A DNA stretch of 8,625 nucleotides from CAYJAZ01 sp964369185 (lineage in GTDB: Bacteria > Desulfobacterota > Desulfovibrionia > Desulfovibrionales > Desulfovibrionaceae), in the NCBI GenBank assembly GCA_964369185.1, contig CAYJEN010000059.1, forward strand, positions 1 to 8,625, in the 5' to 3' direction. The notes under the pieces were generated by a model. The model saw nothing but the letters and a program-made list of their open reading frames with translations. It did not search any database and was not told the origin of the DNA. Positions 1-5,353 of the stretch are shown one piece after another (within the stretch, counting starts at the first letter, position 1; each line of letters starts with the position of its first letter). The position numbers and the translations under genes are program-made.

Positions 1-752
1 CGTATAAAATCTGAAGTTTGCAGAAGTGACACACATCTTGCATCACAAATAAAGCCTTCATTTTCAAGTTGAGACTTCCAAGAATCCTCGTTTTCTCCTG
101 CCATATCTTCAGTAGCATGACGCCCTATAAGTGTCAGTAATGGATAAAGATAAATCTTTTTATATCCACGAGATTTTAGAACAGGAAGAATGGTTTCAAG
201 CGTAACACTACCTTTCATACAAGCGAGGAAAATTCTTTCATCCACTGTTTGAAGATGATGTGAGATATCGGCATAAAGAGCGTCGGCCTGCGGTTCTTTA
301 TGTTTGTGCGTGCCATGCCCCATATAAACAATAGCTTCATCATCATTTTCAAGAATTTCGGCTGTTTCGCTTAAAGATTGTACGGCTTGATTAAAGAAAG
401 ATTGCTCTTTAAAAAGAGGAGAAGCAACTAAGATTGAAATTTTCTGCTCTTGCATAATTTGTTCAACAGTTGCCAAAAGATTTTGGTATTCTATACCGGG
501 AATAAGGTGAAGAGATTGAATATAGATATGCGTATATTTTTCAAAAATCATTTTCTCGATTGCTTTTTTAACCGAGTCAGATTTTTTTCCTCTTCCCGCC
601 AATAATTTACGGCTATGTTCAGAGGTAAATCCATATCTTACAGGAATAGGCTTAAACACATTCTCAGCCTCTTTGCAAAAAGCATTAAAGGCTTGTTCTG
701 CGCTGAATGTGCCTAAGCCAAAAGCAACTATAAGTATACCTTTTTTACTCAT
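1..752 (-). CDS. cbiK: CbiK-type sirohydrochlorin cobaltochelatase, partial at left edge
   Basis: Anaerobic class II chelatase that inserts Co2+ (or Fe2+) into sirohydrochlorin for cobalamin or siroheme synthesis. The reading frame is open from the ATG at 752 to the window edge, giving 250 residues; family members are usually about 260-300, so only a short C-terminal piece is missing. The N-terminus (KKGILIVAFGLGT) is the family's first beta strand with no signal peptide, which suggests a cytoplasmic enzyme rather than the exported type known in Desulfovibrio. Two metal-binding histidines match the family: H146 in MGHGTHK and H212 in GRHATEDMAG, followed by the typical EDSWK. The usual motif is GDHA, so Arg211 in place of Asp is a variation. 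The start codon overlaps the purM stop by one base (TAATG) and no Shine-Dalgarno sequence is visible before it, so translation is probably coupled to purM. Cobalt versus iron specificity cannot be read from the sequence. Confidence 0.88.
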   Translation of the reverse strand, partial: MSKKGILIVAFGLGTFSAEQAFNAFCKEAENVFKPIPVRYGFTSEHSRKLLAGRGKKSDSVKKAIEKMIFEKYTHIYIQSLHLIPGIEYQNLLATVEQIMQEQKISILVASPLFKEQSFFNQAVQSLSETAEILENDDEAIVYMGHGTHKHKEPQADALYADISHHLQTVDERIFLACMKGSVTLETILPVLKSRGYKKIYLYPLLTLIGRHATEDMAGENEDSWKSQLENEGFICDARCVSLLQTSDFI

Positions 753-1804
753 TAAAATGTAATGGTAACTTGTTCGGTTTCAGTTTTAGGAAGCATTTTA
801 ACTACGCCGATTTCCCAAATTTTCTGATTCATAGCAGCGAATCTATTAAGGATATCGTCAGCGGTATTTCTATCAACGATAATAACGTAACCAATACCAC
901 AGTTAAAGATTTGAAGCATTTCATCCCAGCCCATATTGCCTTCTTCTTTTAACCATTCAAATACAGGAAGAATTTCCCATGAGCCGAATTTAATTTCAGC
1001 TGACACTTGTGATGGAAGAACACGCGGAATATTATCATAGAAGCCGCCACCTGTAATATGAACCATACCTTTAATGGTCAAGTCGCGCATAATTCCGCGT
1101 AAAGATTCAACATAAATTTTTGTTGGTGCAAGAAGAACTTCCGCAACTGTTTTATCAGTTCCAGGGAAGATATCGTCTTTCTTTAGCCCGCTTTGAGCTA
1201 AAATTTTACGCACAAGGCTAAATCCATTAGAATGCACACCTGTTGAAGGCAAGCCAAGAATAACGTCGTTTACGCTGATGCTTGAACCGTCTACAAGTTT
1301 AGCGTTATCAACTAAACCAACGCAGAAGCCGGCTACATCGTAATCATCTTTAGCGTACATATCAGGCATTTCAGCTGTTTCACCGCCAAGAAGAGCACAG
1401 GATGATTGTCTACAACCTTCTGCAACACCGGCAACAACTTGTTGAGCTGTTTCAATATCAAGTTTTGAAGTTGCGTAGTAGTCTAAAAAGAAGAGCGGTT
1501 TAGCTCCTTGCACTAAAATATCGTTGACACTCATCGCAACGAGGTCTATACCTACAGTATCGTGTTTATTAAATTCGATAGCAAGTTTGAGCTTTGTACC
1601 AACGCCGTCAGTCGCTCCTATAAGAATCGGATCTTCCATTCCGGAAAGGTCAGGGCGATAAAGTCCACCAAAACCGCCGATATCTGAAAGAACACTGTGG
1701 TTATGTGTTGAAGCTACATCTGCCTTAATTCTTTGAACAAATTCATTTCCGGCATTAATATCTACACCGGCATTTGTATACGCTTTACTACGATCGTTAG
1801 TCAT
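752..1804 (-). CDS. purM: Phosphoribosylformylglycinamidine cyclo-ligase (AIR synthetase)
   Basis: Catalyses the ATP-dependent closure of FGAM to aminoimidazole ribonucleotide, step five of de novo purine synthesis, in the cytoplasm as a homodimer. The 350-residue length is normal. Family motifs appear in order: GVDINAGN (13-20), the DGVGTK nucleotide-binding loop (66-71), the HDTVGIDLVAMSVNDILVQG dimer/active-site segment (81-100), GGETAEMPDMY (140-150), TGVHSNGFSLVRK (188-200), HITGGGFYDNIPR (249-261) and EMLQIFNCGIGYV (295-307, where many relatives have NMGIG). The start is supported by GAGAGG at 1810-1815, five bases ahead of the ATG. It is the first gene of a minus-strand unit and overlaps the next gene, the cbiK-like chelatase, by one base. 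No other purine gene is in the window. Confidence 0.97.
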   Translation of the reverse strand: MTNDRSKAYTNAGVDINAGNEFVQRIKADVASTHNHSVLSDIGGFGGLYRPDLSGMEDPILIGATDGVGTKLKLAIEFNKHDTVGIDLVAMSVNDILVQGAKPLFFLDYYATSKLDIETAQQVVAGVAEGCRQSSCALLGGETAEMPDMYAKDDYDVAGFCVGLVDNAKLVDGSSISVNDVILGLPSTGVHSNGFSLVRKILAQSGLKKDDIFPGTDKTVAEVLLAPTKIYVESLRGIMRDLTIKGMVHITGGGFYDNIPRVLPSQVSAEIKFGSWEILPVFEWLKEEGNMGWDEMLQIFNCGIGYVIIVDRNTADDILNRFAAMNQKIWEIGVVKMLPKTETEQVTITF

Positions 1805-1860
1805 TCTATCCTCTCTGTCTTATTCATGCATGGGTTTAGCCCACATCATTCTAAAAAAAC

Positions 1861-1887
1861 TTTATAAGAATTTACACTGATTGACAA
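1861..1887 (-). promoter_or_regulatory. Candidate sigma-70 type promoter for purM
   Basis: Read on the minus strand, TTGTCA (1882-1887) is followed after 15 bases by TATAAA (1861-1866), about 55 bases upstream of the purM start. The boxes are good but the spacer is shorter than the usual 16-18 bases. The region is the only spacer between divergent genes, so a promoter is expected here. The leader between this box and the start contains a small TGGG/CCCA hairpin (about 1830-1843). No known purine operator or riboswitch is recognisable. Confidence 0.35.
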
Positions 1888-1907
1888 GCAATTTTTAAGG
1901 AGTTAAC

Positions 1908-2177
1908 ATGATAAAATTCAAATTACTATTTTTTACAATTATTTCAATGTCTTTTACAACAAATTCTTTTGCAGAAGTTATTATTGAAAAAGGAAAAATC
2001 ACTACCATTCCTAATAATAACATTCTTTTTCAAGATGGTAAAGATAATAATTCCGAAATTATTCATATAAAACCACCTTTACAAAAGCCTACAGAACATG
2101 ATAAGGATATTGACATTGAAGTGAAGCCCGAAATTTATATTAATCCTTATATACCATATAATAATCAAGGAAAATAA
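1908..2177 (+). CDS. Small secreted protein of unknown function
   Basis: I do not recognise this 89-residue protein. It begins with a clear Sec signal peptide: MIKFK, then a hydrophobic core (LLFFTIISMSF), then a likely signal peptidase I site after SFA at about residue 22. There is no lipobox cysteine. The mature part, about 67 residues, is hydrophilic, has no cysteine, is rich in Asn, Lys, Ile and Pro, and ends in a Tyr/Pro/Asn-rich tail (INPYIPYNNQ). That suggests a small, possibly disordered periplasmic protein. A strong ribosome site AAGGAG (1897-1902) lies five bases before the ATG. The stop is four bases before the hydrogenase maturation protease, so the two are probably co-transcribed, although the protease acts in the cytoplasm and no direct functional tie is evident. 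The frame is convincing as a gene because start, signal peptide and spacing all agree. Confidence 0.75.
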   Translation: MIKFKLLFFTIISMSFTTNSFAEVIIEKGKITTIPNNNILFQDGKDNNSEIIHIKPPLQKPTEHDKDIDIEVKPEIYINPYIPYNNQGK

Positions 2178-2181
2178 CTGA

Positions 2182-2649
2182 ATGAAACTACTTGTGCTTG
2201 GAATTGGAAATCTACTTCTTACTGATGATGGTCTTGGTATTCATGCTGCCCTAGAACTTATGAAGGAAAAAATGCCCGAAAATGTTAGCGTGATGGAAGC
2301 AGGAACTTTTACTCATGACGTTTTTTATCTCTTTGAAGAGTATAGTCATGTGCTCGTCCTCGATATCCTCCATGCAGGCAAAGAACCCGGCACCATCTAC
2401 AGACTTACCGAAAAAGAACTTACCCAAAATAAAGAGCAAAGAATGTCAATACACGATATTGACCTTATCGATTCAGTAAATATGGCAGAACTTCTATACA
2501 AAAAACGTCCGGAACTTTTTATACTCGGCATGGAACCATTCGACTACACCACTTGGAGCATGGAACTTAGCCCAATTATAAAAGATAAACTTCCAACTTT
2601 TATCGAACAAGCTAAAGTTGAAGTTCAAAATATCTTATCACAAATCTAG
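2182..2649 (+). CDS. HyaD/HybD-family [NiFe]-hydrogenase maturation endopeptidase
   Basis: Peptidase family M52: removes the C-terminal extension of a [NiFe]-hydrogenase large subunit after nickel insertion, in the cytoplasm. The 155-residue length is normal. The N-terminal LVLGIGNLLLTDDGLGIHA is the family signature. The three nickel-sensing ligands known from E. coli HybD (Glu16, Asp62, His93) correspond to D16, D61 (in LVLDILHAG) and H91 (in SIHDIDL); Asp for Glu at the first site is common in the family. The C-terminal GMEPFDYTTWSMELSP resembles the usual G-x-E/Q-P...W...LS segment. The ribosome site AAGGAAA (2167-2173) lies inside the end of the upstream gene. No hydrogenase structural gene is in the window, so its substrate is encoded elsewhere and the exact hyaD/hybD/hynC-type name cannot be assigned. 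Confidence 0.92.
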   Translation: MKLLVLGIGNLLLTDDGLGIHAALELMKEKMPENVSVMEAGTFTHDVFYLFEEYSHVLVLDILHAGKEPGTIYRLTEKELTQNKEQRMSIHDIDLIDSVNMAELLYKKRPELFILGMEPFDYTTWSMELSPIIKDKLPTFIEQAKVEVQNILSQI

Positions 2650-2833
2650 ATAGCGTCATCAAAGTAAGAATTTTCGCACTATGTCAAGCCCTATATTATT
2701 ATGATGAAAGCTCTTTAAAGAAGTTTATCAAAATATAAAGGACTGAAAAAGCTCTTAAAGCCTGACACAAAGATAATACGAAAAAGCGATTTTGACGACA
2801 CCATCTAAAATTCACGATTACAAAGAGGGAAAT
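2650..2833. other. Intergenic spacer before pgl
   Basis: This 184-base A/T-rich gap holds no credible gene. It contains an imperfect direct repeat, AAGCTCTTTAAAG near 2708-2720 and AAGCTCTTAAAG near 2749-2760. I see no convincing promoter pair and no hairpin with a T-run, so it is open whether pgl is read through from the protease gene or has its own promoter here. Confidence 0.4.
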
Positions 2834-3571
2834 ATGTCAAGCAGATCCATTCACTTAGCCGTTCATGTTCACAAAGACCCTTCTGCAATGGCAGAGCGCG
2901 CTGCACATCACATCGCTGAATGTTGTGAGCAAGCAATCGAAGATCATGGTATCTTCAATCTAGCCATTTCCGGCGGGCAAACCCCACTTCCGCTTTTCCG
3001 CTTACTCGCTTGCGAAGATTGGGCTCATAGACTCCCTTGGGAAAAAATTATCGTCTACTGGGTTGATGAACGCTGTGTTGACCCTTCTCACCCTGACAGT
3101 AACTACGGTATGGCAAGACGTGAACTTCTTTCTCATGTGCCTATCACTTGGTACTACAGAATGAAAGGCGAAATCGACCCTGTTCAAGCCGCTAGTGCAT
3201 ACGAGCATCTCTTACAAGAGCACTTTAGACTCTCACCCGGCGAACTTCCAAGATTCGACCTCGTTCTCCTAGGACTCGGTGACGACGGGCACGTAGCCTC
3301 CCTCTTCCCAAATGAACAAGCCCTACAAGAAGAAGAACGTATAGTAATCGACCAATACGTTCGCTCAAAACATACCGACAGGCTTACCCTTACCCTACCC
3401 GTTATAAATAACGCAAAATCTTGTCTATTCCTCGTAAGCGGCGCCGACAAGCATGATGCACTCTCTCACGCACTAAATCTCCTAGACGAACCAAAATACC
3501 CCGCTCAGTTCATAAGACCAAAAGGTGACCTCATCTGGATTGTCGACGAAGCCGCCGCTCTAGGGAAGTAA
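2834..3571 (+). CDS. pgl: 6-phosphogluconolactonase (DevB/Pgl family)
   Basis: Hydrolyses 6-phosphogluconolactone to 6-phosphogluconate, the second step of the oxidative pentose phosphate pathway, in the cytoplasm. With the ATG at 2834 the protein is 245 residues, a normal length. Motifs in order: FNLAISGGQTP (41-51, phosphate-binding loop), YWVDERCVDPSHPDSNYGM (75-93, the family's DER motif), LVLLGLGDDGHVASLFP (143-159, including the His153 expected at the active site), and LTLPVIN...LFLVSG towards the C-terminus. The start at 2834 is preferred because AGAGGG (2824-2829) precedes it by four bases; an in-frame TTG at 2792 would add 14 residues unlike the family and has no ribosome site. The second half is noticeably richer in C-ending codons (CTC, GAC, CCC) than neighbouring genes. 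No glucose-6-phosphate dehydrogenase gene is visible nearby. Confidence 0.93.
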   Translation: MSSRSIHLAVHVHKDPSAMAERAAHHIAECCEQAIEDHGIFNLAISGGQTPLPLFRLLACEDWAHRLPWEKIIVYWVDERCVDPSHPDSNYGMARRELLSHVPITWYYRMKGEIDPVQAASAYEHLLQEHFRLSPGELPRFDLVLLGLGDDGHVASLFPNEQALQEEERIVIDQYVRSKHTDRLTLTLPVINNAKSCLFLVSGADKHDALSHALNLLDEPKYPAQFIRPKGDLIWIVDEAAALGK

Positions 3572-3581
3572 TTTATATTTT

Positions 3582-3723
3582 TTTATGCCTTCGGCGACCA
3601 AAGGGGATAATCCCCTTTGGAAACCCTATTTCTTTCCCGACTCGTTCCTCGTCGGAAAAGGAATAAATGTTTACAAAAAAATTACTCCTTTATCGTCAAA
3701 GTAAAGAAAGCTTTCTTAGCTTT
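3582..3723 (+). repeat. Structured intergenic repeat, copy 1
   Basis: 142 bases, matched by copy 2 exactly 172 bases to the right with only three differences (3626 C/T, 3673 A/T, 3710 G/A). It begins TTTATGCCTTCGGCGA and contains hairpin A at 3598-3620 (arms CCAAAGGGGAT and ATCCCCTTTGG around one A). Hairpin B follows at 3637-3655 (CCGAC, loop TCGTTCCTC, GTCGG). The tail has a conserved CTCCTTTATCGTCAAAG segment. It starts 10 bases after the pgl stop, so it would form the 3' end of the pgl transcript. Elements of the type GCC(T/C)(T/C)CGGCG followed by a CCAAAGGGG palindrome resemble dispersed intergenic repeats I associate with Desulfovibrio-type genomes. That link is from memory and not verified. 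Confidence 0.85.
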
Positions 3724-3753
3724 TTGATACAAAAGCTCTTTCAATACAGTCTC

Positions 3754-3895
3754 TTTATGCCTTCGGCGACCAAAGGGGATAATCCCCTTTGGAAACCTTA
3801 TTTCTTTCCCGACTCGTTCCTCGTCGGAAAAGGAATAAATGTTTTCAAAAAAATTACTCCTTTATCGTCAAAGTAAAGAAAACTTTCTTAGCTTT
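3754..3895 (+). repeat. Structured intergenic repeat, copy 2
   Basis: Near-identical direct copy of 3582-3723 (139 of 142 bases). Hairpin A is at 3770-3792 and hairpin B at 3809-3827, both unchanged. The 30-base spacer between the copies (3724-3753) is not repeated, so the repeat unit is sharply bounded. One of the three differences (3882) breaks the small palindrome AAGAAAGCTTTCTT present in copy 1, while all paired positions of hairpins A and B are kept. Confidence 0.85.
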
Positions 3896-3922
3896 GTTGG
3901 TATAGTGGTAAAATAAAAATAT

Positions 3923-3974
3923 AATCTTCCTCTAAACTTCTTCTTTGCAGATGGATTTAGAGGAAGATTTTTTT
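3923..3974 (+). terminator. Intrinsic terminator-like hairpin
   Basis: Perfect 14-base arms, AATCTTCCTCTAAA (3923-3936) and TTTAGAGGAAGATT (3956-3969), enclose a 19-base loop and are followed by TTTTT (3970-3974). It would stop transcripts coming from pgl through repeat copies 1 and 2. The left flank is A-rich, so on the minus strand the hairpin is also followed by a T-rich run and may act in both directions. Confidence 0.75.
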
Positions 3975-4001
3975 ATTAATAATTTTTATAAGTACTTCCT
4001 T

Positions 4002-4049
4002 AAAAGAAGAAAAGCCCTTTCATTAATCATATTGACTAATGAAAGGGCT
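4002..4049 (-). terminator. Minus-strand terminator-like hairpin
   Basis: Perfect 13-base arms, AGCCCTTTCATTA (4013-4025) and TAATGAAAGGGCT (4037-4049), flank an 11-base loop. On the minus strand the stem is followed by TTTCTTCTTTT, the expected U-rich tail; on the plus strand the following bases are not T-rich. It therefore faces transcripts coming from the flox operon that have passed the other hairpins. Confidence 0.6.
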
Positions 4050-4074
4050 ATATACTTAGATTTTAGCTCAAAAC

Positions 4075-4236
4075 TTTTTCAAATTTTGAGAAGATTTCTT
4101 TACTTAGACGATAAAGGAAATAATTTTTTTGGATAGCACTTTTCTCTTTTTCAAGGAACGAGAAAAAGAAAAGGGGTTTCCAAAGAGACTATCCCTACGG
4201 GAATCATTCCCTTTAATCGCCAAATGCAAAAAATCT
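4075..4236 (-). repeat. Structured intergenic repeat, copy 3 (inverted, diverged)
   Basis: Reverse-orientation relative of copies 1 and 2 and closer to copy 4. Shared anchors on the plus strand are GAGAAGATTTCTTT, ACGATAAAGGA, GGAACGAG and GGGGTTTCCAAAG, then a degenerate GGCGA block (minus strand) and AAAAAATCTA at the far end. Hairpin B is intact at 4146-4168 (arms CTTTTTC and GAAAAAG; minus-strand loop TCGTTCCTT, one base different from the other copies). Hairpin A (4180-4216) is disrupted by about 15 extra bases that themselves hold a TCCC-TAC-GGGA mini-palindrome. End positions are approximate. Confidence 0.7.
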
Positions 4237-4261
4237 AGCCTAAAATGACATTTAAAAAAGT

Positions 4262-4306
4262 AAACTTCCCTCACTTGTAACTATACATTGTGAGGGAAGT
4301 TTTTTT
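4262..4306. terminator. Bidirectional intrinsic terminator-like hairpin
   Basis: Perfect 13-base arms, AAACTTCCCTCAC (4262-4274) and GTGAGGGAAGTTT (4290-4302), flank a 15-base loop that can itself pair TGTA with TACA. The plus strand continues with TTTT (4303-4306). On the minus strand the stem runs into TACTTTTTTAAA, so it could also stop flox-operon transcripts. It lies between repeat copies 3 and 4. Confidence 0.75.
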
Positions 4307-4318
4307 ATGCTGTTATTG

Positions 4319-4487
4319 TTTTTCAAACTTTGAGAAGATTTCTTTGCTTAGATGATAAAGGAAATATTTTTTTGGATAACACTTTTCCCTTTTTCGAGGA
4401 ACGAGAAAAAGAAAAGGGGTTTCCAAAGGGAATCATTCCCTTTGGCCGTCGGAGACAAAAAGAAACCGTCGGAGACAAAAAAATCTA
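4319..4487 (-). repeat. Structured intergenic repeat, copy 4 (inverted, diverged)
   Basis: Lies directly behind the stop of the floxA-like gene and is oriented along that gene's transcript. It matches copy 3 over most of its length, with a one-base difference in the T-run at about 4363-4373 and without copy 3's 15-base insertion. Hairpin A is perfect at 4423-4445 (arms CCAAAGGGAAT and ATTCCCTTTGG). Hairpin B is at 4389-4411 (CTTTTTC, GAAAAAG; minus-strand loop TCGTTCCTC). Compared with copy 1 the stem bases differ but pairing is kept. The end nearest the gene holds a short tandem duplication. Confidence 0.75.
4446..4485. repeat. Two-unit tandem repeat, 20-base period
   Basis: CCGTCGGAGACAAAA occurs at 4446-4460 and again at 4466-4480, joined by AGAAA. 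It starts right after hairpin A of copy 4 and ends seven bases before the stop codon of the floxA-like gene. Read on the minus strand, each unit (GTCTCCGACGG) corresponds to the GCCTTCGGCGA block that precedes hairpin A in copies 1 and 2, so the head of the element is duplicated here. Confidence 0.7.
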
Positions 4488-4491
4488 AATC

Positions 4492-5340
4492 CTATAATTC
4501 ATCTGGGAGTTCGTTTAGCTCTGCTTGAGAGAAAACTGGTCCATCAACACAAACGTATTTATCGCCAACGTTGCAACGTCCGCAGATACCGATACCGCAT
4601 TTCATACGACGCTCAAGGGTTGTGATGATGTTTTCATCAGCAAATCCGAGTTCTTTGAGTGCTGCAAGGGTGAATTTAATCATGATAGGAGGACCACAAA
4701 GAACTGCAACACAGTTATCAGGTGATGGTGCAATTTCTTTTAATATATTAGGGATAAGCCCTACTTTGTGTGGCCAACCGTCAGATGGGTTATCGATTGT
4801 GAGGGTTGTTTTTAGCTTTGGATGGTTGAGCCATGAATCTAATTCGTAGCTGTATGCCATATCAGCAGGAGAACGTCCACCATAGAGGAGGGAGATATCT
4901 TTATAGTCGTCAGCGCGTTCTAGAACGTGGAGCATGATAGTACGGATAGGAGCCATACCAATACCACCACCGATAAAGAATACGCTTTTGCCTTTCCAAT
5001 CTTCATAAGGGAAAGGTTGACCTAAAGGTACACGTACGCCGATTTTGTCGCCTGCTGAGAGTTTATGAAGGGCTGCAGTAACTTCACCTGTAAGCATAAC
5101 AGAGAATTGAAGATATTCTTTGCATGATGGTGGGCTATTGATAACGAAGGTTGCTTCGCCAACACCGAAGATGGAAAGCTGACCAACTTGACCAGGACCA
5201 TATTCAAAAGCTTTCATTTTTTCTTCATCGTCAAAACGGACGCGAAATGTCATAATATTGCCGGTTTCACGAATTACTTCTAAAACTGTGGAAACTTCCG
5301 GCAAGTATGGATTATTGTTACATGAACATGTATGACTCAT
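4492..5340 (-). CDS. FloxA/HydG-like FAD/NAD(P)-binding subunit with [2Fe-2S] motif
   Basis: NAD(P)H-oxidising flavoprotein of the ferredoxin reductase fold, related to sulfhydrogenase gamma (HydG), anaerobic sulfite reductase AsrB and FloxA of Hdr-Flox complexes; cytoplasmic. The 282 residues hold a FAD-binding barrel (about 14-112; FVINSPP replaces the usual xTISSxP stretch at 65-71 and LTGEVT follows at 83-88). The NAD(P) domain has GGGIGMAPIR (124-133), LLYGGRSPADM (151-161) and LCGPPIM (214-220). The C-terminal motif C248-x4-C253-x2-C256-x7-C264 matches the [2Fe-2S] site of PyrK-like proteins. The N-terminus carries an extra CxC (C5, C7) whose role is unclear. AGAGGG precedes the ATG by seven bases. 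It is the last operon gene, 13 bases after the FloxB-like gene, and would be the electron entry (or exit) point of the complex. NADH versus NADPH use cannot be told by eye. Confidence 0.88.
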   Translation of the reverse strand: MSHTCSCNNNPYLPEVSTVLEVIRETGNIMTFRVRFDDEEKMKAFEYGPGQVGQLSIFGVGEATFVINSPPSCKEYLQFSVMLTGEVTAALHKLSAGDKIGVRVPLGQPFPYEDWKGKSVFFIGGGIGMAPIRTIMLHVLERADDYKDISLLYGGRSPADMAYSYELDSWLNHPKLKTTLTIDNPSDGWPHKVGLIPNILKEIAPSPDNCVAVLCGPPIMIKFTLAALKELGFADENIITTLERRMKCGIGICGRCNVGDKYVCVDGPVFSQAELNELPDEL

Positions 5341-5353
5341 TTATTAACCCTCT

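Larger units (their letters stand above)
3572..4491. other. Convergent non-coding region with four structured repeat copies and three hairpins
   Basis: This 920-base stretch lies between the 3' ends of pgl (plus) and the floxA-like gene (minus). Going left to right it holds repeat copy 1, a 30-base spacer, copy 2, two terminator-like hairpins, inverted copy 3, a third hairpin, inverted copy 4 and a short tandem repeat. Two open frames (3667-3876 and 3945-4136) cross it, but they run through the repeats and hairpins and look accidental. The region is best read as two mirrored transcript-end zones. Confidence 0.7.

Noticed and set aside
1881..1886. TTGACA as a -35 box for the small secreted protein gene
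   Set aside because: A -10 box at normal spacing would fall on the start codon, and none is seen; the same bases fit the opposite strand's purM promoter better.
2792..2833. Upstream TTG start for pgl
   Set aside because: It has no ribosome site and the extra 14 residues do not look like the family; the ATG at 2834 has AGAGGG at correct spacing.
2834..3571. Horizontal acquisition of pgl from its C-rich codon use
   Set aside because: The shift is modest, confined mainly to the second half, and partly shared by the preceding plus-strand protease gene; no mobile element is adjacent.
3667..3876. Plus-strand open frame of 69 codons
   Set aside because: It spans repeat copy 1, the spacer and most of copy 2, has no ribosome site, and its composition follows the repeat's hairpins rather than a protein.
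3886..3912. tRNA-like D-arm text (TAGCTTTGTTGGTATAGTGGTA)
   Set aside because: No acceptor stem, anticodon arm or T-arm (GGTTCRAATCC-like) follows; half of the match belongs to the repeat.
3945..4136. Plus-strand open frame of 63 codons
   Set aside because: It starts in the loop of a terminator hairpin and runs through a second hairpin and inverted copy 3; no ribosome site and no recognisable protein.
3582..4487. CRISPR array
   Set aside because: Units are about 140 bases, only partly similar, and half are inverted; there are no regular short repeats with unique spacers and no cas genes.
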